A stretch of 64,000 nucleotides of DNA. It comes from Limnephilus marmoratus. Its lineage: Eukaryota; Arthropoda; Insecta; Trichoptera; Limnephilidae. The notes under the pieces were generated by a model, which ran no database searches, had not been told where the DNA came from, and worked only from the letters and a program-made list of their open reading frames with translations. The position numbers and the translations under genes are program-made. Where the stretch lies: assembly GCA_917880885.1 (NCBI GenBank), contig OU862919.1:48955058-49019057 (forward strand). Direction: 5' to 3'. Shown here in pieces: positions 41,170-51,889 of the stretch; position 1 is the first letter of the stretch, and every line of letters starts with the position of its first letter.

Positions 41170-42055
41170 TTTATGAATTTAAGTGCGGATTCCAACACAG
41201 AAATTGTCTTCTAGGTAATGGAAGGGGGAAGAGTTTAATTTTTGAAGTGCACTCAGGGAATCGGAGAGAATTAAGAAGTTTCCAATGTGATCATCGTCAA
41301 TGTATTTGAGGGATTCAAAAGTCTGGAATATTTCGAATTTAAAATTTGGATAAGTTTTCGTGGAGCTTCGTGATTGTTAATTATGCCGAGAGAAAAAAGA
41401 ATATTTGATTTACACAAATGAATACGAAAGGAGTTGGCATATAAAGTAAGTCTGTCTGGTGGATTTAAGAGGGGTTTATACGCACAGTACGTATGGAGGC
41501 TTTTAACAAGAAAAGGGATTGATTTGTTCCTCCAATATGGAAGTGATTTCACTTGAGCAGTGAGTGCAGTAATTTTGTCTTTCAGTGGGTGATTAGAGAG
41601 TCTTAAGCATTTAAATAAAAACTTTTCAGCAAAGAACTGTCTTCTGAAATGAAGAGGAGCCTCCACAGCCTCCACTTGTAAAGCGTTAATTGGGTAAGAA
41701 CGCATTGCTCCGATAATCAACCTTAAACTTTGAAATTGGATACCGTCCAACCTCGCGAGGTTCTTTATAGAAGTGGGTACGATGAGTAATGACGCGTAAT
41801 CCAAATTACTCCTAACATATATTATGCGTTATAAAAAAGTTTTTGGGTGAATGGGTGACTTCCCCACCAGACCCGTGAAATGGCACGTAAAGTGTTGAGG
41901 CCAGCTTAATGATTAAATTAACATACGGGTTCCATGTTAACTTAGAGGCTAAAATTACCCCAAGTAATCTTATCTGTACCTGCGTAGGGAGAATTGAATT
42001 ATTTATTTGGACTGTTACACGCGGAGTAACACGTTTTCTGGAAAAGACGAGACTC
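41170..42055 (-). pseudogene. I/Jockey-like LINE: reverse transcriptase end and RNase H start
   Basis: On the minus strand: QIRLLGVILASKLTWNPYVN (RT palm/thumb), then LARLDGIQFQSLRLIIGAMR and ALQVEAVEAPLHFRRQFFAE (the connection after RT), then FLILSDSLSALQKL (RNase H block with catalytic D). It ends at TTAA 41166-41169. The next codons are found at 36660 going down. A frameshift near 41810 and a stop near 41180 show decay. The 5' part (RT core, endonuclease, ORF1) is missing. Confidence 0.8.
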
Positions 42056-42133
42056 TCCACACAGCATCGCCAAAGATGACATAGGCCCCGAGGGGAATCA
42101 TTTTCCTCAGGGCCTTTTGTGTTGAGCTTATGT
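42055..42133 (+). mobile_element. SINE-L or LINE 3' tail fragment
   Basis: 'ctccacacagcatcgccaaa', 'gatgacataggccccgaggg' and 'cctcagggccttttgtgttg' then 'atgtaaaaa'. It cuts off the 5' side of the I-like LINE. Confidence 0.7.
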
Positions 42134-42149
42134 AAAAATATTATATACT

Positions 42150-42310
42150 TCAAACAATTTACACAAAACCTTTACAAATTATATACCTAAAAACCTTCCT
42201 CATGAATCACTCTATCTATTGGCGAAAACCGCATGAAAATCCGTTGCGTAGTTTAAAAGATCTAAGCGCACAGACAGCGGGAGCAACCTCATTTTATACT
42301 ATGTAAAGAA
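42150..42310 (-). repeat. Dispersed repeat, partner of 2905-3060
   Basis: 'aaaccttcctcatgaatcac', 'ggcgaaaaccgcatgaaaat' and 'ccgttgcgtagtttaaaaga' are the complement of 2950-3060. Confidence 0.55.
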
Positions 42311-42929
42311 GATGCAACATCTATTGACTTTTCTGCAAGTCTATGTTTTGAGGTTTTACTCATTAAAATAAAAATAAATCTTTATTATTTACCTTAAATA
42401 ATCTATTATATACATCAAACATGAAATCATAATATGTATAAAGGTTAAATACTATGTTGTTTGGACGTAGGCCAAGTCATTAAGATGTGTATTAGTACCT
42501 ACACAAAGAGGTATCTGCATACCAGTTTCATTGAGACTTGAATCGCTCTATTTATTGGTTTGTTTTGATACTTGCGTGTACGGGGTTCTTAAATGCATGT
42601 TTACAATGACGCTTGGCAGAATGTGTTTATTTGGGATAAACATGACAAGTAAGATGACCTCTTTCATTATAAACGGGTAGTGAATGTTTTCTAATAATGT
42701 AAAGATAGGTACCAGGCTGTTATTGTCAAGCATTCCAATCAGAAACAAAAAAGACCTCACATGTTGAATAGTAGCTATACTCTCACTTGTATAGAATTAA
42801 TTGCTTTTTATTTGTTTCGCAGAAAACGGTAAAAGGACAAATCAGAACACTTTTGATAAGTGATATAAAATCATAAAATGATGAAAAAAGGGTGAGCGAC
42901 GATTTTAAGGCTACTTTATTCATCACTTT
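42311..42929. other. No recognised gene
   Basis: AT-rich. No supported feature. Confidence 0.45.
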
Positions 42930-44060
42930 TAACCCGTTTAATCACAGGAGACCACATTTGTCCCAGCTCACATAGGTCTCATAGATAACTTCGTAACTCC
43001 CTTACTATCAATCACAGGAGACTACATTTGTCCCAGCTCACGTAGGTCTCATAGATATCGTTGTAACTCCCTTACTATCCATATTGAGAAATATGATCTA
43101 AACGGTATTGGAACGAAAAAAAAACACGCTATATGTTCAAATCTAAAAATTAACCACAAAATAATTAAAATGTACACCTTTTTGAAATCAAAGTTTCCGA
43201 CCGCATTTGAAAAAAAAAAGTATGAAACTTTGTGATTTTTTCAGGAATTATTTTTACATGAAATGACAAAAAAGTGAGGTGACAATAACGTTTATAATTT
43301 ATTATTCTTGTTTAATGGCCCCGTTACGATTTATGAACACTAAAGGATTAATTTTAAGTTTATTATAATTAAGTGCACTTGAAGTGAAATATCACAAAAC
43401 TGCGCTATATAAATACTACATTATTATTGTTATAATTCATTTGTCTAATAAAATATGCGTGTTTCAATTTTTTCTCATTAGGGGCCATTCATTTATTACG
43501 TAAGACGAATTTTGCTAGTTTTCGTTCCCCTCCCCCCCTATTATAAGAAAAAAATAAGAATAGGCTGACCCCCCCCTCCCTGTTTAATATGTATTAATAT
43601 TTAGAAAAAAAGGATTCACGTTTGGTTTGTTTTAATGTTTATTTTTCAAAGTAACAATTTTTAGAAATGATTATTTGTTCTTACAAAGATACTAATAATT
43701 TTAACTTAGCGCATTTTTGCGATCTTACGTAAGAACTATCGAGATTCCCTTCCACCCCCTTTTAAGAAAAAATAAGACATGGTCGACCCCCCTCCCTCCC
43801 TAAATCGTCTTACGTAATAAATTAATGGCCCGTTATCAGAAAAATGTATATAAGGTCTGCCATTTTTAAAACTTTTTAAAGTTTGCATTAAACAAATTTT
43901 ATATTTAAAAAAATTACATGCTTATTTATAGATATTAATAAAATTCGGTAGCGTATTTCATCTCCTTTCAAAAACAGTTTTTAGTTTTCGCGAGAGTTTT
44001 TTTAACTTTGGACAAAAACGAACGATTTTTGAAGGGTTTATAATTTTATACAACTTTTAA
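42930..44060 (-). mobile_element. Third relic of the Mutator/YqaJ element (5' non-coding part)
   Basis: Complement of 37200-37790 and 18810-19900: 'gtgaggtgac', 'ggtctcatagat', 'taactcccttactat' and 'catctcctttcaaaaacagt'. A 60-70-bp segment (cacaggagacyacatttgtc...) is tandemly duplicated at about 42950-43080. A MITE (43481-43831) interrupts it. No coding sequence remains. Confidence 0.65.
43481..43831. mobile_element. MITE with ATTTATTACGTAAGACGA ends
   Basis: Starts GGGGCCATTCATTTATTACG and ends with the near complement (CGTAATAAATTAATGGCCC). The inner arms repeat 'cgtaagacga'. C-rich tracts lie next to each arm. Homology to the host relic resumes on both sides. Confidence 0.8.
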
Positions 44061-44150
44061 AAGGTGTTCTGATATGTCATGAAACCGTAAAAACACACCC
44101 CCACCTTACAGATATTTTGCTAACACAAGCTTTTCTGTTACTTTTTTTAA

Positions 44151-44350
44151 GTGAAGACGACCAAAATGACACCTACATTTTTTACTTCAAGCGAGCTCAG
44201 GATGAGCTGGTCATCATGTCGGGTGCGTCCTGGTATACCCTGTATAGTATAGTGAAGACGACCAAAATGACACCTACATTTTTTACTTCAAGCGAGCTCA
44301 GGATGAGCTGGTCATCATGTCGGGTGCGTCCTGGTATACCCTGTATTATG
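44151..44350 (+). repeat. 101-bp tandem duplication
   Basis: 'gtgaagacgaccaaaatgac' through 'ggtataccctgtat' occurs twice head to tail, starting at 44151 and 44252, with essentially no differences. It looks recent. Confidence 0.9.
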
Positions 44351-44924
44351 CATAGCGCAAAAACCCTTTTGGTAGGTACTCTTTCTATTTGTAGAATATC
44401 GTTACAGACCAAATGTAAGCAACTTGTTGGCACAGGGGACAATGTCAGATAAGCGAGACTTTAACGAAAGATTGGCCTCGAAAGCGCGCCAAGGTCCCCG
44501 AGATTTCGTTGTCCGCGTCATATTTAATGTATTCATCTCGTGATTTTTAACCAATTTATTTTACTATTATTATATTAAATTCTTCCTTGCTTTTCAAGTA
44601 GATAATTTACTTTGGTGTGATAAAGATTTCGTCTTCCGAAAGCTTCGCAAAAAGTCAGGAAGTCGATATATTTATAGAAAATCTGTAGATGTGTCTAACA
44701 AACAAAATGAATAAAGAAAATTTAAAAAATATTTATTTTCAAAGATTTTTTTCGTCTAAGTATTTCCATATTATGTCTAACAGTGGCCGATAATGTGTTG
44801 ACTAATAATTACGGGGAATGTGTCGCCCCCCTCCTACTTCCTTATTCCTTCCCTGTAAGCTGCATAAAAAAAATGTAAAACCCCCTCCCCACAGCTTGGA
44901 AGCTAGCAACGCTCCCGATTTGAG
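44351..44924. other. No recognised gene
   Basis: AT-rich, with a C-rich patch at 44825-44900. No supported feature. Confidence 0.4.
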
Positions 44925-45430
44925 GTAAACTAACTAACTAACCATCACGCCGTTTCCCCGCAGGGGTAGGCAGAGAGGACGGACCGCCAAACAACTCGGT
45001 CTTGGCACACACCTTTTGCCTCATACATACTCTTCTATTATACTCAAGTATCTGATTCACTTGGTCGTGCCATGTCTTCCTCGGGCATCCCGACTTCTTC
45101 TACCATTCACATTTGCGTCATATATTCTCCTTACACTCCTTTCCTCGTTCATTCGCTCTACATGCCCAAACCATCTGAGGGTCCCTTTCTTAATGTTACT
45201 CATTACGCTTACATCAGCCTTGCATTCTTTGCGGATCTCCGCATGTCTCACACGATCGTACATGGTTTTACCACACATACGCCTCAGGGATCTCATGTCA
45301 AGAGCATTCAGTCTGCTTTCATCCTTCCTTTGCCAGTTCCATGCCTCACTGGCATACATCAAGGTAGGTACCAGAACTCCATTGTGGACTGCTAGCTTCG
45401 CTTCTTTTGACAGTTTTTTATTAGCACCAA
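44925..45430 (-). pseudogene. RTE-like LINE, 3'-end fragment 2
   Basis: On the minus strand: ASEAWNWQRKDESRLNALDM, then SLRRMCGKTMYDRVRHAEIR, then LRWFGHVERMNEERSVRRIY. This is the characteristic end of RTE-clade reverse transcriptases. The 3' side ends in GTTA repeats (aactaactaacc at about 44928-44942). It is truncated 5', with a small insertion near the RGRP motif. Confidence 0.85.
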
Positions 45431-45439
45431 TATTCAGTC

Positions 45440-46080
45440 CTCCATTAATTGATTATTCACCAAAGTAATCATCTTATGAGAAAAATCCATACAGCGACAT
45501 AAAAAATAAAGCCTAGGGTTGTATCACTTAACATTTAACTTAGTTGTAATATCAAATTATTTAAAACGACTTAAGGTCAACTTAGTTTTGCTCGACCAGA
45601 AATTCTCAAATATTAAATCTGGTAGCTGGGCCTCTAGATTCCTTGCTTAGCGCTACCTAACCAAGGCACAACCGTTTGCCAAAATAACAAATCGTCGTAA
45701 AACATTTACTAAAACAAGATTGCCTGACCTCTAATGAAACGAAAGTGCCCACCGCCACCTTGCAACCTTGTCAGATTATGTTACAGGGAGAACTAGCATA
45801 CTACATTGATTCACGCGAACATTTGGGAGATTCCTTTGCGAACGTTTTGCATGGCTTCAAGTGTTGTGTTGCATATGTACGACTTTACTATGCCGTCATA
45901 ATCAAGCTATCAAATTTGATTCACGGCTAATTAAAATGTTACTACTGTCCAAAGATGTTTAATTCGTTTTCATTGTTTTAAAGTTTGAAGAATTGTCTTT
46001 ATTATGTATGTGTGTGGCTCTCAGACAGGTCGCAGAAGGACATGGCATTTTCGAATAAAGCAAGTGGAAGTCAGAATTAA
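45440..46080. other. No recognised gene
   Basis: AT-rich, no supported feature. The start of a degenerate minisatellite is near 46085. Confidence 0.45.
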
Positions 46081-46084
46081 TACG

Positions 46085-46740
46085 AATATGAATATTGAGT
46101 GTGCGATTACTTGGTGTGATTATTGAGTGTGGTAATTATTGAGTGTGCGAATTACTATGTGGAAGAATAATTATTAATGAGTGTGGTTACTAAGTAGGCG
46201 AATTACTTGGTGCGGTTATTAATTAGACTATCACCAGGTGGTTGGAATAAGCTAGACTCATTATTACCGAGTTTTTGCTAACTATTGAGAGTGAGAATTA
46301 CATTGTTTGCTACCTATTGAGAGTGAGAATTACAATATTTGCTAACTATTGAGAGTGAGAATCACAATGTTTGCTAACTATTGAGGGTAAGAAGTACAGT
46401 GTTTGCTAACTATTAAGAGTGAGAATTACAGTGTATGCTAACTATTTTGAGGGTGAGAATTACAGTATTTGTTAACTATTGAGAGTGAGAATTACAGTAT
46501 TTGCTAACTATTGACAGCGAAAATTACAGAGTTTGCTAACTATTGAGAGTGAGAATTACAGTATTTGCTAATTATTTTGAGGGTGAGAATTACAGTGTTT
46601 GCTAAATATTGAGGGTGAGAATGACTGAGTTTGCTAACTATTGAGAGTGAAAATTACAGTGTTTGCTAACTAATGAGAATTGCCGAATTTACTAATACTT
46701 AGTACGCGAATTACTAAGTTGGCTAATTACTGAGTAATTA
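46085..46740. repeat. Degenerate minisatellite, about 32-bp unit
   Basis: About 14 units around 'tttgctaactattgagagtg' + 'agaattacagtg' between 46270 and 46700, with a more diverged version (attgagtgtg, gaattac) from 46085. The array resumes after the inserted SINE at 47041-47125 (tactgagtgcggaaattatt), so the SINE landed inside it. Confidence 0.85.
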
Positions 46741-46769
46741 AGATAAATACTTTTTTTTTTACAAGAGCT

Positions 46770-47038
46770 CCACACAGGAGTTCCTGAGGAAAATAATTTC
46801 CCTCAGGGCCTATGTCATCTTTGGGGATGCTGTGTGGAAGTTTTTTTGTAAGAAAAGGAAGGAGAGGAGAGTTCTGGGAAGAAAAAGGGTTTAAGGGGTG
46901 GGTAGGAATCTGGGGTTCAGTGTGTCCTGGTCATCCACCTCCAAGACCTAGACAAACCTCACCCCATGAACCCGGGCACTACTGCTAAATCACCAAACGT
47001 AGCGAACCACAGCGGTACCTATTCCTGCCTCCCAAATT
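46770..47038 (-). mobile_element. SINE-L copy within the minisatellite
   Basis: Clear nested hairpin tail with outer stem CTCCACACAG/CTGTGTGGA and a T run at 46751-46761. The body has an internal deletion near 'gcgaaccacagcggtacc'. It ends 'ctgcctcccaaatt'. Confidence 0.8.
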
Positions 47039-47214
47039 ACACACGAGTTATTATTATCAAGCGAGATTTACTGAGATCGCAAATCATTTATGATGAGAAT
47101 TACTGAGTGCGGAAATTATTTTATTTGAGACTTGGCGGCATTCTTTTTAAAGTATGCCATATTGGCCACTCTTCATGACTTCTGTGTGGTATATCAGTAT
47201 TGTTTATTAATTGC

Positions 47215-47390
47215 ATTACTAGGTTTATCTTTCCAGGGCTCCTCCATAGCAACTTGACGGACGTTAATATCTATCAAGCCGAGCTTAAAAAGATACACCG
47301 ACCGTTAGTTTACAGAGGATTGAATCCGCGACCCCTGGGTTCGCATCCGATGCTTTGTACCAATCGGCCACAAACCGTAATGGATAGTTA
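47215..47390 (-). mobile_element. tRNA-derived SINE, second type
   Basis: On the minus strand TGTGGCCGATTGGTACAAAG (A box) and GTCGCGGATTCAATCCTC (B box) have correct spacing for a tRNA-like head, followed by a body to about 47215. The plus-strand frame 'YRGLNPRPLGSHP' is the usual translation artefact of such a head. Confidence 0.6.
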
Positions 47391-48620
47391 GTTCAATGAT
47401 ATCATAGGAAACGGGGAAAACGTGACTGAAGATTTCCCAGACGCGGATATTCACTATGACAAACACAAAAAGTCTTATCTGAATGCAAATAGAAGTTGGC
47501 AAGAATTGTAATAAATTAGTCATGTTATGTAGCAATCATAACAGATTATTGTGGTCGGTGGAACAGTGGTCGAATTCAACCAGAGCAAACTGCAGCTTAT
47601 GCTAGGAATACACGGACTCCTTCGAGCAGTCGGCACCGACCGCTTGGAGTAGCATGTCCAGCCCCGACTAGGTTTTACGACTTGTTCAAACTACGCCTTT
47701 TTCAAACCGGGGGTTTTTGATAATGGCGCCCCCTCTCGTGAGGTGAGTGATCGTCCCACCGCTCGGGTTTATTCGGCTCAGCTCGTGTAGCCACTAGTTC
47801 TAGATGCAACGGGGATTCCCCTGGAAATGATATCGCGTACGTTTTTTTTTCTTCAATAAAACGTATAAATTACGATATTGGCGCCCCCTAAAACTGCCGC
47901 CCGGGGTAGATCCGAGGCTGGTCATGTCAGTCTGTGGTATGTGTGATGATGGACTCTTTACTGAGGAGGAACGCAGCATGGCGCAATACTAAAAAAATCA
48001 AATTACGCACGAGTAACAACTGTCACGGTTATTGAATTCAATCAGCTAAAAAGAAAAAGCTAAAATCTTACCGTGTGGTTAACGCTCCGGTTGGTAAATT
48101 TTTGAATATGAGATGGATTGGTGCAATGGATTTACAAAATCATGGTCGTAAATCATTATTATTTATGTAAGAGAGGAAGCCGAGAGAAGCCGATTCTGAG
48201 ATTTAATGATGACCGAGTAAATTATGGTCATCTAGTTCAGGTGTTCTCAAACTAGGACCGCGGCCACTGACGTAATCCTGAAACACCTGCCAGAGACATG
48301 AAACAAAAGAAAAACATATTTTTAAGTAGTAGGTGTTAGGTAAAAACATAAGAAAAAATTGTGTTTTTGGGACTAAGCTAATCGCATAGTTTTGAGCTTC
48401 ATAGAGATAGCCATCAAATTTCCGTTTGTCGGAATGTCTGCCTCGCAAACATTCCTTCCTTCGTTCATATTCATAATATATCGTCTCAAATATACTATTC
48501 TGTTGTTTTGACTTGGCAAGACCCACCTCACGTATATCGTTCACTTTATCGTGCCACGTATTCCTCGGGAGCCCCCAACTTTATCTAACATTCAAATTCG
48601 CATATACTCTCTTTATAGTG
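47391..48620. other. No recognised gene
   Basis: Moderately GC-rich at 47620-47900. No conserved frame, repeat partner or RNA fold recognised. Confidence 0.4.
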
Positions 48621-48624
48621 AATT

Positions 48625-48800
48625 ATACAACGGCCGTTGTTCCCATTCCCACTAATCAACTGTTGAGTCGAAATTTTGGCTCAACACTCCTCAAATGCAC
48701 AAATACGCTCTTCCCAACGCAACTCTCCGACCAACAGGCGAATCGAGCGTTACTAAGCTGATCAGAGACTCGGATTGATCGATCGAAACGTTATCATAAA
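48625..48800 (+). mobile_element. Repeat E, copy 1 (truncated)
   Basis: Shares 'acggccgttgttccca', 'caaatacgctcttc' and 'ggcgaatcgagcgttactaa' with 55857-56055. The right inverted tip is missing; it ends in 'gatcgatcgaaacgtt'. Confidence 0.65.
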
Positions 48801-48918
48801 GCCAGGTCTCTTGCATCAAAGTTTTTACAGATACAAAAAAAAAACAGATTATAAACTTTGTAGTTAAGATGGGGTGTAAATTATTCAAATTTCTTATTCA
48901 TCTGGTGCCGTTTTCTAT

Positions 48919-49335
48919 TTGATTTTGGCCAACATAAAAGGCAATCTTCACCCTGCAAGCTGCAACCCGGAACAAATATCCGTGAAGGATCTCGGTGTCG
49001 TCTTTGATCCCGAACTGACATTCTCTGACCACATATCGCATCTTTGCTATAAACTTCTTGGGTTCATCATCAGGACATGCAAGCAGATGTTTGGGCACCA
49101 TATCATCGGAAGTACATTGATGTGTTGGAGCAAATCCAGGAGAAATTACTCAATTATGTTTGTCATGTGAGTCCTGAAACTAGACGGAAAGCAAGTCTAG
49201 CTATTAAGTCTTTTAAATTTTGGAACTTGGGATGCTATGATTCATACGAGACAGAGTACCAGATCACTACAGCCAGAGTTGATACCATGATCTGTTCAGA
49301 ACACCAAACGGTAGAAACGACGTCCTGGCAAAGCG
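48919..49335 (+). pseudogene. LINE reverse transcriptase thumb fragment
   Basis: QISVKDLGVVFDPELTFSDH then LCYKLLGFIIRTCKQM, a frameshift, then WAPYHRKYIDVLEQIQEKLL. This is the 'VxDLGVxxDxxLxFxxHI... LGFI' and 'WxPxxxxxxxxLExIQxKF' signature of Jockey/CR1-like reverse transcriptases. It is truncated on both sides and inactive. Confidence 0.75.
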
Positions 49336-49915
49336 TACCATGACTAGGGGGGAGTGGTGTTGTTAAATGAAATTGCAAACCATTTGGATGTGGGTGACTG
49401 TTCTCTAAACGCCTTTAAACTATGTGTGAAGAGTCATCAGATTAAAGGCTGAAATGGCGACTAAATTGTACTGTAATTGGAATAATATTCTTTATTGCAA
49501 TAATAAAAAATAAATTTTAAAAAATCGGTTTCGAAGCCAAAAGGTCTACCACACTTCGCCACAATACCTACAAAAAACAGTAAGTTTGAAGGTCCTTGAA
49601 CGTTTAAGAAGCGTCGATCTAGATGACAGATCAAAACCTCAGTCCGTAACATTGACACTGTCGGGACAGTGTTTGCCGGTTGGCGACCTTCTGCCTGCAC
49701 CGGACCACCGGGGGGCGGCAGGAATATTGCCAAAATCACGGTCACTCACTCGCCACCAACAGACACAATGCACCACGACACCACGATACCGCGTGGCGCC
49801 GATTTGGCACGCACAGAAAAAGTGACAGTAATAATTATTAGCGCGAATGCTTTTTTCACAACTTTTTATAGCTTTATTTTCCTTAAACTCAACGTACCAA
49901 CGAGATCCTGAAAAT

Positions 49916-50028
49916 GGTTCCATGAAACTCAACTAAACGGCCTCTTTGAAAAGTCATTAAAAGCTAAAAAAAATTTAATGACTTTTCAGAGGTGTTGAGA
50001 TGAATTCATTCTCAGTTGTCCGGTCACC
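49916..50028. mobile_element. MITE family M, short copy
   Basis: Starts 'ggttccatgaaactcaac' and ends 'ctcagttgtccggtcacc'. Arms meet almost directly (tgaaaagtcattaaa... tttaatgacttttca), so this copy is nearly one long hairpin. Confidence 0.75.
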
Positions 50029-50128
50029 CTTAAAAATATATACTGGGTGTTAAGGATTTGATTTACTTTATTTAACCAGTGATTTCTTTACTCCAAATAA
50101 TGTCAGGAATCACTGATTAAAGTAAGTT

Positions 50129-50800
50129 AAGGGCCTTTAACCAGCCAGCGACCGAAAATCCACATTTCGTCGAAAGATGTTCTTACGATCGTACAGGGCG
50201 GTTCCAATGAGAAAGATTAATTATTCCTACCAGCTTTTCAAAATTGTAACTCAATATCGATTTTATTTCGTTCCAAATTTGCTTTAATTTATACCTGCAT
50301 CCAAAAATGCTGAAAGGCGTGATGATAAACTATTAAAATTATGTACTTTTTAAATTATTTTTTGATCATATAAATATTTATCATTTTTCAATAATGTCTA
50401 AGCAAAATAAGAATGCAAAAAAAAACTTAAATATATTAATTTGTAAGACCGTAAATAGATAGACAAAATAGAGAAATTATCGTCATAAATAAGTGGCCGG
50501 ATATACTTTTTTAATGATTTTATTTGAACTAAAATTAAAATTTTGAAACATGCGTTTACTAGATAACGAATTGATTTACAATAATGTATGATTACGTGGT
50601 ATGAAATATGTCTTGTAAAGTAAGATTGTTCGTTTGAAAATTTAACAAATCTGCCAACAACCTATGGTATAACCATATTATACTAAAAATAAACATTTTT
50701 TCTCAAAATTTAAAACATGCGTTTACCAGATAAAAGAACAATCTTTAGAAATCAATTTATAGTTTTTTGGGGAAAAGAGTCAATACTAAAATATTATGTT
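50129..50800 (+). mobile_element. TTAA-type repeat F, copy 1
   Basis: Starts at TTAA then GGGCCTTTAACCAGCCAGCG, and carries 'cgtcgaaagatgttcttacg'. The complement closes the copy ending at 55081, also at a TTAA. The right boundary here is uncertain. Non-coding. Confidence 0.55.
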
Positions 50801-50997
50801 ATGTCCCGTAAAATTGTAAACACCAAAAATGTAATTTTTTTATTAAAAATCGCACAGGAGTCTTGGAAACTGAGAAAATGAAAATCAGGTCGGTCACTAA
50901 ACAAAACTAAAACAATTAAAAAATATTTTTAATTGTGAATAGTAGTCTTCCATTAGGATGCAACTGAAATAATCTGTCACTGATTTTTTTTTTTAAC

Positions 50998-51590
50998 ATT
51001 AACTCCACACAGGAGGCCCTGAGGGAAGTTATTTTCCTCAGGGCCTCCTTAATGTAAAAAAAAAAATTATGAAATCTATGTCATCTTTGAAGATGCTGTG
51101 TGGAGGGTCTTTTTGAGGAAAGGAAGGAGTGAACACGGGTCTTAAAGAGACCCATGTTGTAGGAGGGAGGAAACACAGAGGCCGGCAAATCATTCCACAG
51201 CCGAGCCGTTGAACTCAAGAACGAGTCATAGAAACGACCCGTTCTCATGTGACTAATGTCAACCGTGTACAAATATTGGGCGCGTGTTTGGCGTGTTTCC
51301 CGACTATGCACCGGTGCCGAGGGGATCAATGACGCTAGTTCCTCGGAGCATCTTCCATTGTAATACCGGTAGAACAAGGACAGCATTCCCACCTGACGCC
51401 TGTGCTCTAAAGATTGCAGTCCGTCTGTTAAGATGGGAGAATCTATCAAACGGACCGCCCGTTTCTGCACAGAGTCAAGGTTTTTTTTATAGGTATTTTG
51501 GAGCTCCAGACCAGAGGTGGCTGCCAAATTCAACCGTGGGGCGCACTTGCGATTTGTACAGGGTTAGCAGTTGTGTACTATAAGTAGGTG
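50998..51590 (-). pseudogene. Jockey/CR1-like LINE, complete 3' end with reverse transcriptase C terminus
   Basis: The minus-strand frame 51533-51081 (about 150 codons, open) reads QKRAVRLIDSPILTDGLQSL, then LFYRYYNGRCSEELASLIP, then RTGRFYDSFLSSTARLWNDL and finally FKTRVHSFLSSKRPSTQH. This is the end of a Jockey/CR1-like reverse transcriptase. The stop lies inside the word 'AAAGATGA', immediately before the nested hairpin (51000-51110) and an A-rich tail. It is therefore the natural 3' end of the LINE. SINE-L shares precisely this last ~115 bp. Severely 5'-truncated: palm, endonuclease and ORF1 absent. Confidence 0.85.
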
Positions 51591-51599
51591 AACGAAATT

Positions 51600-51889
51600 A
51601 ACCGTAATCTCTGTAATTATATTAAAAGCAAACTACAAAATCCATGTTGTAATAAGTCGGCAGCATTCCCTTGATATTCCCGCCATCAAAAACCATTAGG
51701 AGGATTGGTAGGAACTACTTATTGATAAGATAGCGCTAATGTTATGATTTTACTTGATGTTATATATAATGATACCTACCAACTGAAATGACGTATGCGA
51801 TAACAGCTGTCATTGATAAAAAAAATTCAACCGTACCGTGTTCCCCCCACGCAGCGTCAATAGGAATTACTCATTACTTTAAGTTCGTA
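51600..51889. other. No recognised gene
   Basis: AT-rich. No supported feature. Confidence 0.4.

Noticed and set aside
46270..46700. CRISPR-like or satellite centromere array
   Set aside because: Short, degenerate, without spacers and interrupted by a SINE. It is a local minisatellite.
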